Shown: positions 1 to 6,039, counted from the first letter of the stretch. The stretch: 6,039 nucleotides of DNA from Chitinophaga pinensis (GCA_945872805.1 CAMCBE010000134.1:1-6039); one strand, 5' to 3'. Notes: a model not told the origin generated them from the sequence alone. Translations and numbers: made by a program.

Positions 1-712
1 ATTCAATCTGGAATCACAGCATCTACCATTGAATCTAAAACCAAATTAGAGTTACAATCTCTTTTATTATATCATGTATTGCCAGCTCAAGTAATGGCTG
101 CTGATGTGCCTGCAGGTCCTAATGCTAAAGTAATAACAGCCGGTGGGGATTCAGTTTTTGTTACTAGTAATTCATGGGGTGTGTATGTAAATGGAATTAG
201 TGTTATCCAAGCTGATATTGAAGCTAGCAATGGAGTAATTCATTTGTTGTCTAAAGCCTTGATTCCAGCTGTAGGAAATTTAGTAGAAGTTGCTCAAGCA
301 AACCCAGATTTTAGTTATCTAGTTGCTGCGGTGTTAAGAGCAAGTACAGGTGCTACAAATGTTGCAGGGGTTTTAACTTCTGCTGGACCTTTCACTCTAT
401 TTGCTCCAACAAATAGCGCATTCATCGATGCCGGCTTTGCTACAATTGATGATATTAATGCAGCTGATCCAGATGTACTTGCTTCTATTCTAACATATCA
501 TGTAGTTGCTGGTAGAGTTTTTTTCATCTGATCTAACGAATGATGCAACACCTGCCACAGCAAATGGTCAAACGGTTTCAATCGGAATCAGTGGATCCGG
601 CGCAACGGTAAAAGGTATGGCTAATGCGACAGCATCTAATATAACTGCTGCAAATATTATGGCAAGAAATGGAGTTGTACATGTAATTGATAAAGTATTG
701 CTACCACAATAA
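1..712 (+). pseudogene. Fasciclin (FAS1) repeat protein, 5'-partial, frameshifted in a T7 run
   Basis: The frame is open from base 1, so the gene starts outside the window. Numbering codons from base 1, the end of one FAS1 domain is visible: YHVLPAQV at residues 24-31 and the H2-box-like NGVIHLLSKALIP at 77-89. A second domain follows, with H1 box FTLFAPTNSAF at 131-141 and YHVVAGRVF at 166-174. The frame then hits TGA at 529-531. The missing remainder is present one frame over: SSDLTNDATPATANG onward, ending in NGVVHVIDKVLLPQ and TAA at 710-712. One T too many in the run at 518-524 explains the break. FAS1 proteins are exported adhesion or matrix-associated proteins; no substrate or partner can be named. 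As written, the protein loses about 60 C-terminal residues, including the last H2 box. It could be a true pseudogene, a phase-variable gene or a sequencing error. Family assignment is firm; the status of the break is not. Confidence 0.85.
518..524 (+). repeat. T7 homopolymer at the FAS1 frameshift
   Basis: Seven consecutive T follow GGTAGAG. With seven T the frame reads G-R-V-F-F-I-stop. With six it reads G-R-V-F-S-S-D-L-T-N and continues through the rest of the FAS1 domain to 712. The junction matches the usual FAS1 pattern after the YHVV motif, so the six-T version is the likely functional form. Confidence 0.8.
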
Positions 713-919
713 ATTTTCAATAAAGGAATTTTAATCTAGAAAATAAGGTAATAAAGAAATGGGCAGCACTTGTGCTGCCCATTTCTTTATTATTAGTTTA
801 TCATTTAAATTAAGTTTTCAGTTTCCCTTTTTTAGAAAAGCCTCACTTTATTATTATGTTTTTAAGAAAATTCGGGTTTATCTTTAGTGGAGTCATTTAT
901 CAATTATAATTAACACCAC
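713..919. other. Intergenic region: terminator, then putative promoter space
   Basis: This 207-nt gap holds the hairpin terminator at 749-792 and then about 127 A/T-rich bases before the next gene, where that gene's promoter should lie. The best match to the Bacteroidota -7 element (TAnnTTTG) is TATCTTTA at 879-886, with one mismatch and no clear TTG -33 partner, so I do not call a promoter. No small ORF or RNA gene is evident. Confidence 0.5.
749..792 (+). terminator. Intrinsic terminator, perfect 21-bp hairpin
   Basis: Bases 749-769 and 772-792 are exact reverse complements around a TT centre. In practice the innermost C-G pair would open to give a CTTG tetraloop. The core GGGCAGCAC/GTGCTGCCC is GC-rich and is flanked by an A-rich left arm and a T-rich right arm. 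It lies 37 nt after the FAS1 stop codon and ends that transcript. Because both outer arms are A/T, it could also stop transcription coming from the other side. Confidence 0.88.
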
Positions 920-1684
920 ATGAACAAGAATAAAACAATTTTCACCATTCTCTTTTTTGCACTTGTTTATATTCCTACAATATTGACTGCACAGCATGAT
1001 GTATTGCGGGTGAAAAAGACTACTGATTTTACTGTCAACGGAAAAGGTACTGCAGCAAACTGGGAGCAAGCAGAATGGAATATGATTACACCCCGCGATA
1101 GTAAAACCTTACTTCAGCATGACTGGAGTATTCCTTCCAATAAAATGAATAGTCTGACTGAACAATACAAAACCTCATTCAAGGTGCTATACTCTGATAA
1201 AGGAGTTTATTGTTTGTATAAATGTGAAGACAGTACAATCACCGCAACGTTGAAGGGGGACTATCTAAACTTATATGATGAAGACGTAGTGGAGGCTTTC
1301 TTTTGGCCTGATACTACCTTGCCTATCTATTTTGAATATGAACTCTCTCCCTTAAATTATGAATTGCCTATTCTCATTGTTAACAATAAAGGAAAAGCAA
1401 TGGGTTGGAAGCCTTGGCAATATGAAGGGGATAAAAAAACAATTCATGCTATTTCAAAAACAGATGTAAGTTCAACGAATAAGCGCTTTACTTGGTACGC
1501 AGAATTTTTTGTGCCCTATTCATTGCTTGGCACATTAGGTAATATACCTCCACAAAAAGGAACTCAATGGCGCGCTAACTTTTACCGCATTGATTATGAT
1601 CACACGCCAGTGTATTCAAGTTGGCAACTTACTCGTAGAAGTTATCATGATCCTGAACGATTCGGGATACTTCAGTTTGATTAA
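920..1684 (+). CDS. Exported carbohydrate-binding family 9-like (CBM9/DOMON-like) protein
   Basis: This is a 254-residue protein. Residues 1-24 form a signal peptide: basic N-terminus, hydrophobic stretch 7-22, likely cleavage LTA|Q at 24/25. The rest is one CBM9-like beta-sandwich domain. Supporting elements are the early beta-strand region FKVLYSDKGVYCLYKCEDS (87-105), the DEDVVEAFFWPD segment (120-131) typical of the family, YFEYELSPLN (137-146), WRANFYRIDY (217-226) and the closing FGILQFD (248-254). There is no catalytic domain, so a role in binding a glycan or other ligand at the cell surface or in the periplasm is inferred. The start is fixed by an in-frame TAA at 911-913 with no other ATG between. 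No Shine-Dalgarno motif is seen. The gene stands alone after a strong terminator and converges on the - strand operon 18 bp away. The ligand is unknown. Confidence 0.85.
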   Translation: MNKNKTIFTILFFALVYIPTILTAQHDVLRVKKTTDFTVNGKGTAANWEQAEWNMITPRDSKTLLQHDWSIPSNKMNSLTEQYKTSFKVLYSDKGVYCLYKCEDSTITATLKGDYLNLYDEDVVEAFFWPDTTLPIYFEYELSPLNYELPILIVNNKGKAMGWKPWQYEGDKKTIHAISKTDVSSTNKRFTWYAEFFVPYSLLGTLGNIPPQKGTQWRANFYRIDYDHTPVYSSWQLTRRSYHDPERFGILQFD

Positions 1685-1702
1685 TACAAGTTGGATGTCT
1701 CG

Positions 1703-2800
1703 TTATGCTTGAACTGGTTTGTCTTCAATTGGTCGCTTATGCCAATAGGAGGCAAGTATTGATCCGGTTATGTTCATCAATGGACCAAATATGGCTGGTG
1801 CTAGTCCAACTGTAGCCATTTTACCCATCGACTTTGCAAGCCCTGATGCTAGTCCGCCGTTCTGCATACCCACTTCAATAGCAATGGTTCTGCAATCGCG
1901 TTCAGACATTTTAAATAAACGGCCTGACCAATACCCAAGTAGATATCCAGTTAGGTTATGAATCAATACAACCAAGATCAATGCTGGTCCAATCGTAATT
2001 AAACTGTTTCTTCCCGCGGCAGTAATGATGACAATAATAAATGCTATACCAAACATAGATACTAGGGGCATGGCTTCGTCGAACCATTTCATTTTGCCTG
2101 TAAAGAAGTGATTGAACACTAGTCCTGCGCCAATAGGGATGATAACCATTTTGAAAATGTCAAACATCATGTCTAATACATGTATTTCAATAAATGCTCC
2201 AGCAAACAACTTCATAAGAAGAGGTGTCAGCAGTGGTGCAAGCATGGTAGATATGGCTGTTATGGTAACTGAAAGAGCGAGGTTTGCTTTGGCTAAGTAT
2301 GAGATAACGTTAGACGCCATACCATTTGGTGAACAGCCGATTAAGATTATTCCAGCTGCAATTTCAGCAGGGAAATGCGTCAGACTTGCAAGCGTAAATC
2401 CTAATAAAGGCATGATTACAAAGTGACTGAACACACCGATGAATACACCCTTAGGCATTTTAATGACACCCGCAAAGTCTTTGATACTCATGGATGTTCC
2501 CATGCCAAACATGATCAGTTGTATAAGTGGAGTAATCAACAGAGCAAGTTTATATCCATTCCATGCAACGAAATAGCCGGGATAGAATAAGGCTGTTGTT
2601 ACCGCTGCAAAAATGGTAACAGTATAGGCGAATCCTTTTAACGCTTCGAAGCCTCTAAAGCTTATCGCTAGGGCAACAAAGAAGGATATGCAAAAGGGAC
2701 CAACCAACGATGTATTGTTAGTTAGAAGTGAAATCAAAGCCGCTAACAATGAAGCAAATGCTAGCAAGAGAGTGAAGTGGTAAAATGTAAATTTTTTCAT
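1703..2800 (-). CDS. Bile acid:sodium symporter (BASS/SBF) family transporter
   Basis: This 365-residue polytopic inner-membrane protein belongs to the family that couples Na+ entry to uptake of organic anions (bile acids, pyruvate, other small carboxylates). From IMFGMG (96-101) onward it aligns without gaps, from memory, to the Neisseria ASBT homologue at an offset of 49 residues. S163, N164, S177, T181 and E309 fall on the Na1 ligands, and E309, V310, M312 and Q313 on the Na2 ligands. Other family segments are GCSPNGMASNVISYLA (155-170), EVGMQNGGLASGLA (309-322) and the C-terminal NITGSILASYW (343-353). The Na2 glutamine (Q77 in ASBT) is His126 here. About 49 extra N-terminal residues add two likely membrane helices (about 8-28 and 31-48). 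It is the last gene of the operon, 55 nt after the RraA-like gene, and probably imports that pathway's product. The substrate is not known. Confidence 0.9.
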   Translation of the reverse strand: MKKFTFYHFTLLLAFASLLAALISLLTNNTSLVGPFCISFFVALAISFRGFEALKGFAYTVTIFAAVTTALFYPGYFVAWNGYKLALLITPLIQLIMFGMGTSMSIKDFAGVIKMPKGVFIGVFSHFVIMPLLGFTLASLTHFPAEIAAGIILIGCSPNGMASNVISYLAKANLALSVTITAISTMLAPLLTPLLMKLFAGAFIEIHVLDMMFDIFKMVIIPIGAGLVFNHFFTGKMKWFDEAMPLVSMFGIAFIIVIITAAGRNSLITIGPALILVVLIHNLTGYLLGYWSGRLFKMSERDCRTIAIEVGMQNGGLASGLAKSMGKMATVGLAPAIFGPLMNITGSILASYWHKRPIEDKPVQA

Positions 2801-2855
2801 ACAATAACCTGAAGTTGTTTTAATAAGCCCTTTTATGTTTTTTATTTCTAATTTT

Positions 2856-3779
2856 TTACCAAGTTCTTTTGGCTAAGAATTCATCGAGCTGTGCTTTGGT
2901 TAATTTTTTTACACCGGGTGTTTCGTCAAGCCATTTGAGGAATGCGGATTTAATTTCTTCAGTCCAATTGCTGTCTATTTGTCCAGGTGAATATTTACCT
3001 GATTTCAACATAGCATGACTAAACAAATCACGTAATCCAATAAACTCTGCAATGCTGATTACTTTCTCGGCAAGGTGTGCGGGAATAAAAAGTACACCTT
3101 CTCGTTCAGAAATAACCAGATCTCCAGGAAGTACAATGGCATGTCCGATACGAATTGGTGTATTTAATCCCATTAAGACAACATCTTCGAGATAGGATGG
3201 ATCAAAATCACGCACAAAGGCATTGAAGCCTTTGATGTTGGCAAGACCTGAAAGGTCACGTGCTGCGCCATCAAAAATTACACCGTTACCCGTTTTAGAA
3301 AAAATTGAATTACCTAGGTTATCCCCAATTAATGTACCCTGAGCAATTTTTCCAAAGCAATCGGCAACATATACATCTCCTTTGGTTAATGCTTCAATTG
3401 GCCATGCGTTGGTATTGCCTTTTCTTCCTTCATTTTTACCGCGTTCTTTAATTTTCGCTTCTACATCGGGTCTGCTTGGCATATACTGTGCCGTAACGAC
3501 ACGACCAACAACCTTAGTTGAATCATTTACCAATTTCCAGTTGCCTTCAAATTGGTTTTTGTAACCCTCGTTTCTTAAAACAGTCCATGCTTCTTCAATG
3601 CCAATATTTCTTGCACGAGTGATTAAATCGTCTGATACTTTTGGCCTGCCGTCTTCAAAGCGTTCACCTTTCCATTCAGAAGTCAGAAAGATGAGTTCTT
3701 CTTTAGGCATTTTCTGTGCATAAAATTTTTCTGCTGCAATCAGCAGGCAAATAAAAATGAGCAGTGATTTTAATTTCAT
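2856..3779 (-). CDS. Exported RraA-like protein (HMG aldolase/oxaloacetate decarboxylase superfamily)
   Basis: This is a 307-residue protein. A signal peptide spans residues 1-21 (hydrophobic 5-16, FYA|Q cleavage), placing it in the periplasm. The RraA-like fold covers roughly 48-245: an N-terminal helical part (DDLITRARNIG, 50-60), GDVYVADCFGKIAQGTLIGDN (134-154), GVIFDGAARD (166-175) and PGDLVISEREGVLFIP (218-233). D153, R174 and D175 form the D-X20-R-D motif linked to metal-dependent aldolase and decarboxylase activity in this superfamily; no acidic residue follows within four positions. Such proteins are often misnamed 'demethylmenaquinone methyltransferase'. It is longer than E. coli RraA (about 160 residues) because of the signal peptide, a longer N-terminal region and a C-terminal tail (about 246-307) rich in W, K and E. 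The export signal makes an RNase E regulator role unlikely. The start follows an in-frame TAG at 3798-3800. The substrate is unknown. Confidence 0.85.
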   Translation of the reverse strand: MKLKSLLIFICLLIAAEKFYAQKMPKEELIFLTSEWKGERFEDGRPKVSDDLITRARNIGIEEAWTVLRNEGYKNQFEGNWKLVNDSTKVVGRVVTAQYMPSRPDVEAKIKERGKNEGRKGNTNAWPIEALTKGDVYVADCFGKIAQGTLIGDNLGNSIFSKTGNGVIFDGAARDLSGLANIKGFNAFVRDFDPSYLEDVVLMGLNTPIRIGHAIVLPGDLVISEREGVLFIPAHLAEKVISIAEFIGLRDLFSHAMLKSGKYSPGQIDSNWTEEIKSAFLKWLDETPGVKKLTKAQLDEFLAKRTW

Positions 3780-3827
3780 GATGATGTTATTGGGCTGCTA
3801 AAATAGTGGTTCTTATTTGATCAATCT

Positions 3828-5087
3828 TTATTTTTTACTTTTTACTACAATCGGATTGGCAATGCCATTTAAATCATACACAATAGATCCTGCTTTTATA
3901 GTCATTTCACATTCGAATTTTTGTTTTCCATTTATTTTATACCCTGTCTTATCATAGAATCCGAAATCACCTTGACGTAAATTAAGAATGGCCAAGTCTG
4001 CTATGCCGCCAATAGAAAGGTTACCAAGTTCTTCGTGTTTTATGACTTGTGCTGGCTTCCAAGTGGATGCATTGATAACGCTGCTAAGGTTCATACCCAT
4101 TAATAAAAATTTAGACATTACCCCAAGTTGGTCTTTCATAGAAGCGTTCATGCTTCCAGTGTGTAAGTCTGTACTGATTGTGTTAGGAAGAAATCCCGCT
4201 TTGATGGAAGGGAGTGCTTGTGTGAAATTAAAACTTGCCCCACCGTATCCCACATCAAAAATTACACCTTTCTTAACGGCATCCCAAATGAATGGTTTTA
4301 CTTTTCCTGTATTCTCATCTACTACGGTTTCCCTTACATTACCTTCTAACAATGTATAGGTGTGGGTATATATATCTCCAGCTCTTAGGTGCTTCATGAA
4401 TAATTCTTCAATGGGCAATGGGGGTGTGTTTCCTCCGAAATCGATCATCACAGGTATATTGGCTAGTTTTCCTGCTTCAACACCACGGTCAACCGGAGTC
4501 CATTCTGGTCCACTAAAATGGGCAACTTTAAAACCTACTATAATGTCTTTGTATTGGTTGGCAACCATGGCGCTCATCTTAGCGTCCATATCCTGCTCAT
4601 TTTGTTCATATGCACCGCCTCGCATTCCTTCGCCTACAATATTCAAAAACGATAATACCCTTGTTTGGGAGTTGTCAATGATATTCTTTTTGAACAGGGG
4701 AAATGACTTCCATCCTGCACCACCTGCGTCTACAACAGTGGTTACACCAACGCGAAAGGTAAATCCATCAGGCACTACGGCGACCAATCCATTACTTAAG
4801 TAGTGGTCGGGTTCTGTGCCAAAAAATACGTGCGCATGAAGATCAATTAGTCCAGGTGTTACATATAGGCCTTTTGCGTTAACAACTTGTATGCCTTGTT
4901 TTGCATCGATGGATTTAGCTACTTGTACTATTTTACCATTGCTGATGGCAACATCCATTAATGCATCTATGTTGTTTTTCGGATCGATAACATGTCCACC
5001 CTTGATTACAATATCATATGATTGTGCAATGGATAGTTGTCCAAGTAAAAGAAAAGTCACTACTAGTATTAATTGTATTTTTTTCAT
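3828..5087 (-). CDS. Exported amidohydrolase/deacetylase-family metallohydrolase
   Basis: This 419-residue protein has a signal peptide at 1-21 (SIA|Q cleavage), so it acts outside the cytoplasm. It is an amidohydrolase-superfamily TIM barrel of the dihydroorotase/D-aminoacylase-like type. The N-terminal beta-sandwich strand YDIVIKGGHVIDP (24-36) leads to the metal-binding HxH in PGLIDLHAH (H84, H86). K187 in VGFKVAH is the candidate carboxylated bridging lysine. H242 (YTHTYT) is the candidate strand-6 ligand and D307 (STDLHTGS) the strand-8 catalytic Asp. Strand 5 reads IPVMIDFGG (211-219), with D216 where a metal-binding His is more usual. The C-terminal sandwich closes with LGNLSIGGIADLAILNL. 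Hydrolysis of a C-N bond in an amide, N-acyl or cyclic amide substrate is inferred; the real substrate is unknown. The start follows an in-frame TAA at 5097-5099. It lies 40 nt after the dehydrogenase gene and 48 nt before the RraA-like gene. Confidence 0.88.
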   Translation of the reverse strand: MKKIQLILVVTFLLLGQLSIAQSYDIVIKGGHVIDPKNNIDALMDVAISNGKIVQVAKSIDAKQGIQVVNAKGLYVTPGLIDLHAHVFFGTEPDHYLSNGLVAVVPDGFTFRVGVTTVVDAGGAGWKSFPLFKKNIIDNSQTRVLSFLNIVGEGMRGGAYEQNEQDMDAKMSAMVANQYKDIIVGFKVAHFSGPEWTPVDRGVEAGKLANIPVMIDFGGNTPPLPIEELFMKHLRAGDIYTHTYTLLEGNVRETVVDENTGKVKPFIWDAVKKGVIFDVGYGGASFNFTQALPSIKAGFLPNTISTDLHTGSMNASMKDQLGVMSKFLLMGMNLSSVINASTWKPAQVIKHEELGNLSIGGIADLAILNLRQGDFGFYDKTGYKINGKQKFECEMTIKAGSIVYDLNGIANPIVVKSKK

Positions 5088-5127
5088 AGTTTCATTTTAA
5101 TGTTCAGTATTATTCTAACTTAAACCG

Positions 5128-6039
5128 TTATTTTTTTCTTGCTTTTTTAACATCCATAGCAGAAATAGGGCTTGCATGATTTGTGAAATTTTGTCTTATG
5201 TAATTTAATACCTGTGCGATATCATCATCTCGCAAAAAGTTATGTGCTGGCATAAGATTATTATATGGCTTGCCTTTTACCGTGATTGGAATATTCAATC
5301 CATTTAAGACTAGGTCAATTAGTTTTCGTTTGTCTCCATTTACCCATTCTGAACCTTCCAATGGGGGGAATCGATTACCGTCGCCACGCCCATTGTGTTG
5401 ATGGCAAGAAATACAATAGGTATTGTATACCATTTCGCCGGGTATAGCACTGTTCTTGTACAAATTATCTTTTACTTCATCGGGTGTACGGATGTGTGCG
5501 TTTAATTTTCTTTTTTCCATATTGGCTAATTGTACTTTGCCAAAATTGTCTTTATCTCCTTTGTACATGATGCGCCATATTTTTCCGATGCGTGAATCAG
5601 ACACATAGATTGATCCATCTGGTCCAGTGGCAAGTCCCATTGGTCTATATTTCGCATCACCTGTATTTACAATAGTATCCATTCCTGCAAAGCCATCTGC
5701 GAATACTTCCCATTCGCCAGTCGGGGCGCCATTTACAAATGGAACATAACAAAGAAAGTAGCCAGCCTGCGGATAGGGTGATCTATTCGTAGATCCATGA
5801 AATGCAATAAATGCACCATGCTTATAGTGTTCTGGAAACTGATTGCCTTCATAAAAAAGCAAATCATTTGGTGCCCAATGTCCGGGGAAACCCATTATAG
5901 GCATTTTCGTTGTACTGTCTTTTGCTAGCATTTTTCCATCCCCTCCATATTCTGGGGCTTGGATATTTTTATTTTGCATTTGATCGAAGTAGCTGTAGGG
6001 CCATCCAAAATTATCTCCTTGTTTTACTTGTAAAAATTC
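5128..6039 (-). CDS. PQQ-dependent sugar dehydrogenase (GSDH type) with C-terminal cytochrome c domain, 5'-partial
   Basis: The frame stays open to the right edge, so the true start lies beyond 6039; the ATG at 5979 is internal. The visible 303 residues begin EFLQVKQGDNFGWPYSYFDQ, a GSDH-family 'GWPY' segment. The end of the six-bladed propeller follows: HWAPNDLLFYEG, FIAFHGSTNRSP, YRPMGLATGPDGSIYVSD and GKIWRIMYKG. A class I cytochrome c domain comes next, with CISCH at residues 209-213 (bases 5401-5415) and likely axial Met263 in NLMPAHNF. The protein ends in a Lys/Arg-rich tail. The enzyme would oxidise a sugar, alcohol or related compound in the periplasm using PQQ and pass electrons to its own heme. 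The signal peptide and catalytic blades are not visible, so PQQ use is by family only. It is the most upstream visible gene of the operon. Confidence 0.88.
   Translation of the reverse strand, partial: EFLQVKQGDNFGWPYSYFDQMQNKNIQAPEYGGDGKMLAKDSTTKMPIMGFPGHWAPNDLLFYEGNQFPEHYKHGAFIAFHGSTNRSPYPQAGYFLCYVPFVNGAPTGEWEVFADGFAGMDTIVNTGDAKYRPMGLATGPDGSIYVSDSRIGKIWRIMYKGDKDNFGKVQLANMEKRKLNAHIRTPDEVKDNLYKNSAIPGEMVYNTYCISCHQHNGRGDGNRFPPLEGSEWVNGDKRKLIDLVLNGLNIPITVKGKPYNNLMPAHNFLRDDDIAQVLNYIRQNFTNHASPISAMDVKKARKK

Larger units (their letters stand above)
1703..6039 (-). other. Putative four-gene operon: dehydrogenase-cytochrome c, amidohydrolase, RraA-like, BASS transporter
   Basis: All four genes are on the - strand with gaps of 40, 48 and 55 nt. 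None of the gaps holds a terminator hairpin or a match to the TAnnTTTG promoter element. Co-transcription from a promoter beyond the right edge is the simplest reading. Two of the enzymes have signal peptides, the dehydrogenase belongs to an exported family, and the last gene is a membrane importer, so the set points to an extracytoplasmic pathway followed by uptake. Confidence 0.65.

Noticed and set aside
79..81. ATG at 79 as the start of the fasciclin gene
   Set aside because: It lies inside a FAS1 domain and the frame is open to base 1 with matching family sequence, so the gene begins upstream of the window.
519..525. T-TTT-TTC slippery heptamer for programmed -1 frameshifting in the FAS1 gene
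   Set aside because: The heptamer fits the 0 frame, but the intact downstream domain lies in the +1 frame. A -1 shift would not reach it.
879..886. TATCTTTA as a Bacteroidota -7 promoter element for the CBM9-like gene
   Set aside because: One mismatch to TAnnTTTG and no TTG at the expected -33 distance; too common in A/T-rich DNA to call.
1618..1630. AAGTTGGCAACTT inverted repeat near the end of the CBM9-like gene, as a terminator for the opposite operon
   Set aside because: The arms are only 6 bp with a 1-base centre and low GC, and there is no T-run in the - strand direction.
1770..2426. Open frames on the + strand opposite the BASS gene
   Set aside because: They have no family-like sequence and lie wholly inside a well-supported transporter gene on the other strand.
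3817..3824. TTGATCAA palindrome between the amidohydrolase and RraA-like genes, as an operator
   Set aside because: Eight bases of palindrome occur often by chance, and no promoter element accompanies it.
3988..4803. Two adjacent + strand open frames opposite the amidohydrolase
   Set aside because: Their translations are biased shadows of the conserved metallohydrolase on the - strand, with no independent motif.
6006..6013. TAATTTTG on the - strand, a perfect TAnnTTTG match
   Set aside because: It encodes the D-N-F-G of a conserved dehydrogenase segment and has no -33 partner nearby, so it is a chance match.

Overview
The window most likely comes from a member of the Bacteroidota, possibly a Chitinophagaceae-like environmental bacterium (the family-level guess is inference). 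The sequence is AT-rich and the start codons have no Shine-Dalgarno motif, only A/T-rich leaders. All three complete exported proteins have a signal peptide whose predicted cleavage leaves Gln at +1, the 'Q-rule' typical of this phylum. The protein families (FAS1 proteins, stand-alone CBM9-like proteins, exported RraA-like proteins, PQQ-type dehydrogenase/cytochrome c fusions) fit the same group.

Left part, + strand. Bases 1-712 hold the 3' end of a fasciclin (FAS1) repeat protein whose beginning lies outside the window. Its reading frame is broken in a run of seven T (518-524); removing one T restores a complete last FAS1 domain. A perfect 21-bp hairpin (749-792) follows as a terminator. Then comes a free-standing exported gene (920-1684) with a single carbohydrate-binding family 9-like domain.

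Right part, - strand. Four genes lie head to tail with gaps of 40, 48 and 55 nt and look like one operon, read from the right edge towards 1703: (1) a PQQ-dependent (glucose/sorbosone-type) dehydrogenase with a C-terminal cytochrome c domain, cut by the window edge; (2) an exported amidohydrolase/deacetylase-family metallohydrolase; (3) an exported RraA-like protein (HMG-aldolase/oxaloacetate-decarboxylase superfamily); (4) a BASS-family sodium symporter. The operon converges on the CBM9-like gene, with only 18 bp between the two stop codons and no obvious terminator there.

The operon can be read as an extracytoplasmic route for a small organic molecule: periplasmic oxidation with electrons passed to cytochrome c, metal-dependent hydrolysis, aldol- or decarboxylation-type cleavage by the RraA-like protein, and Na+-coupled uptake of the resulting organic anion. 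The substrate cannot be read from the sequence. The order of steps, and the pathway as a whole, are hypotheses. No RNA gene, CRISPR array, insertion sequence or phage feature was seen.
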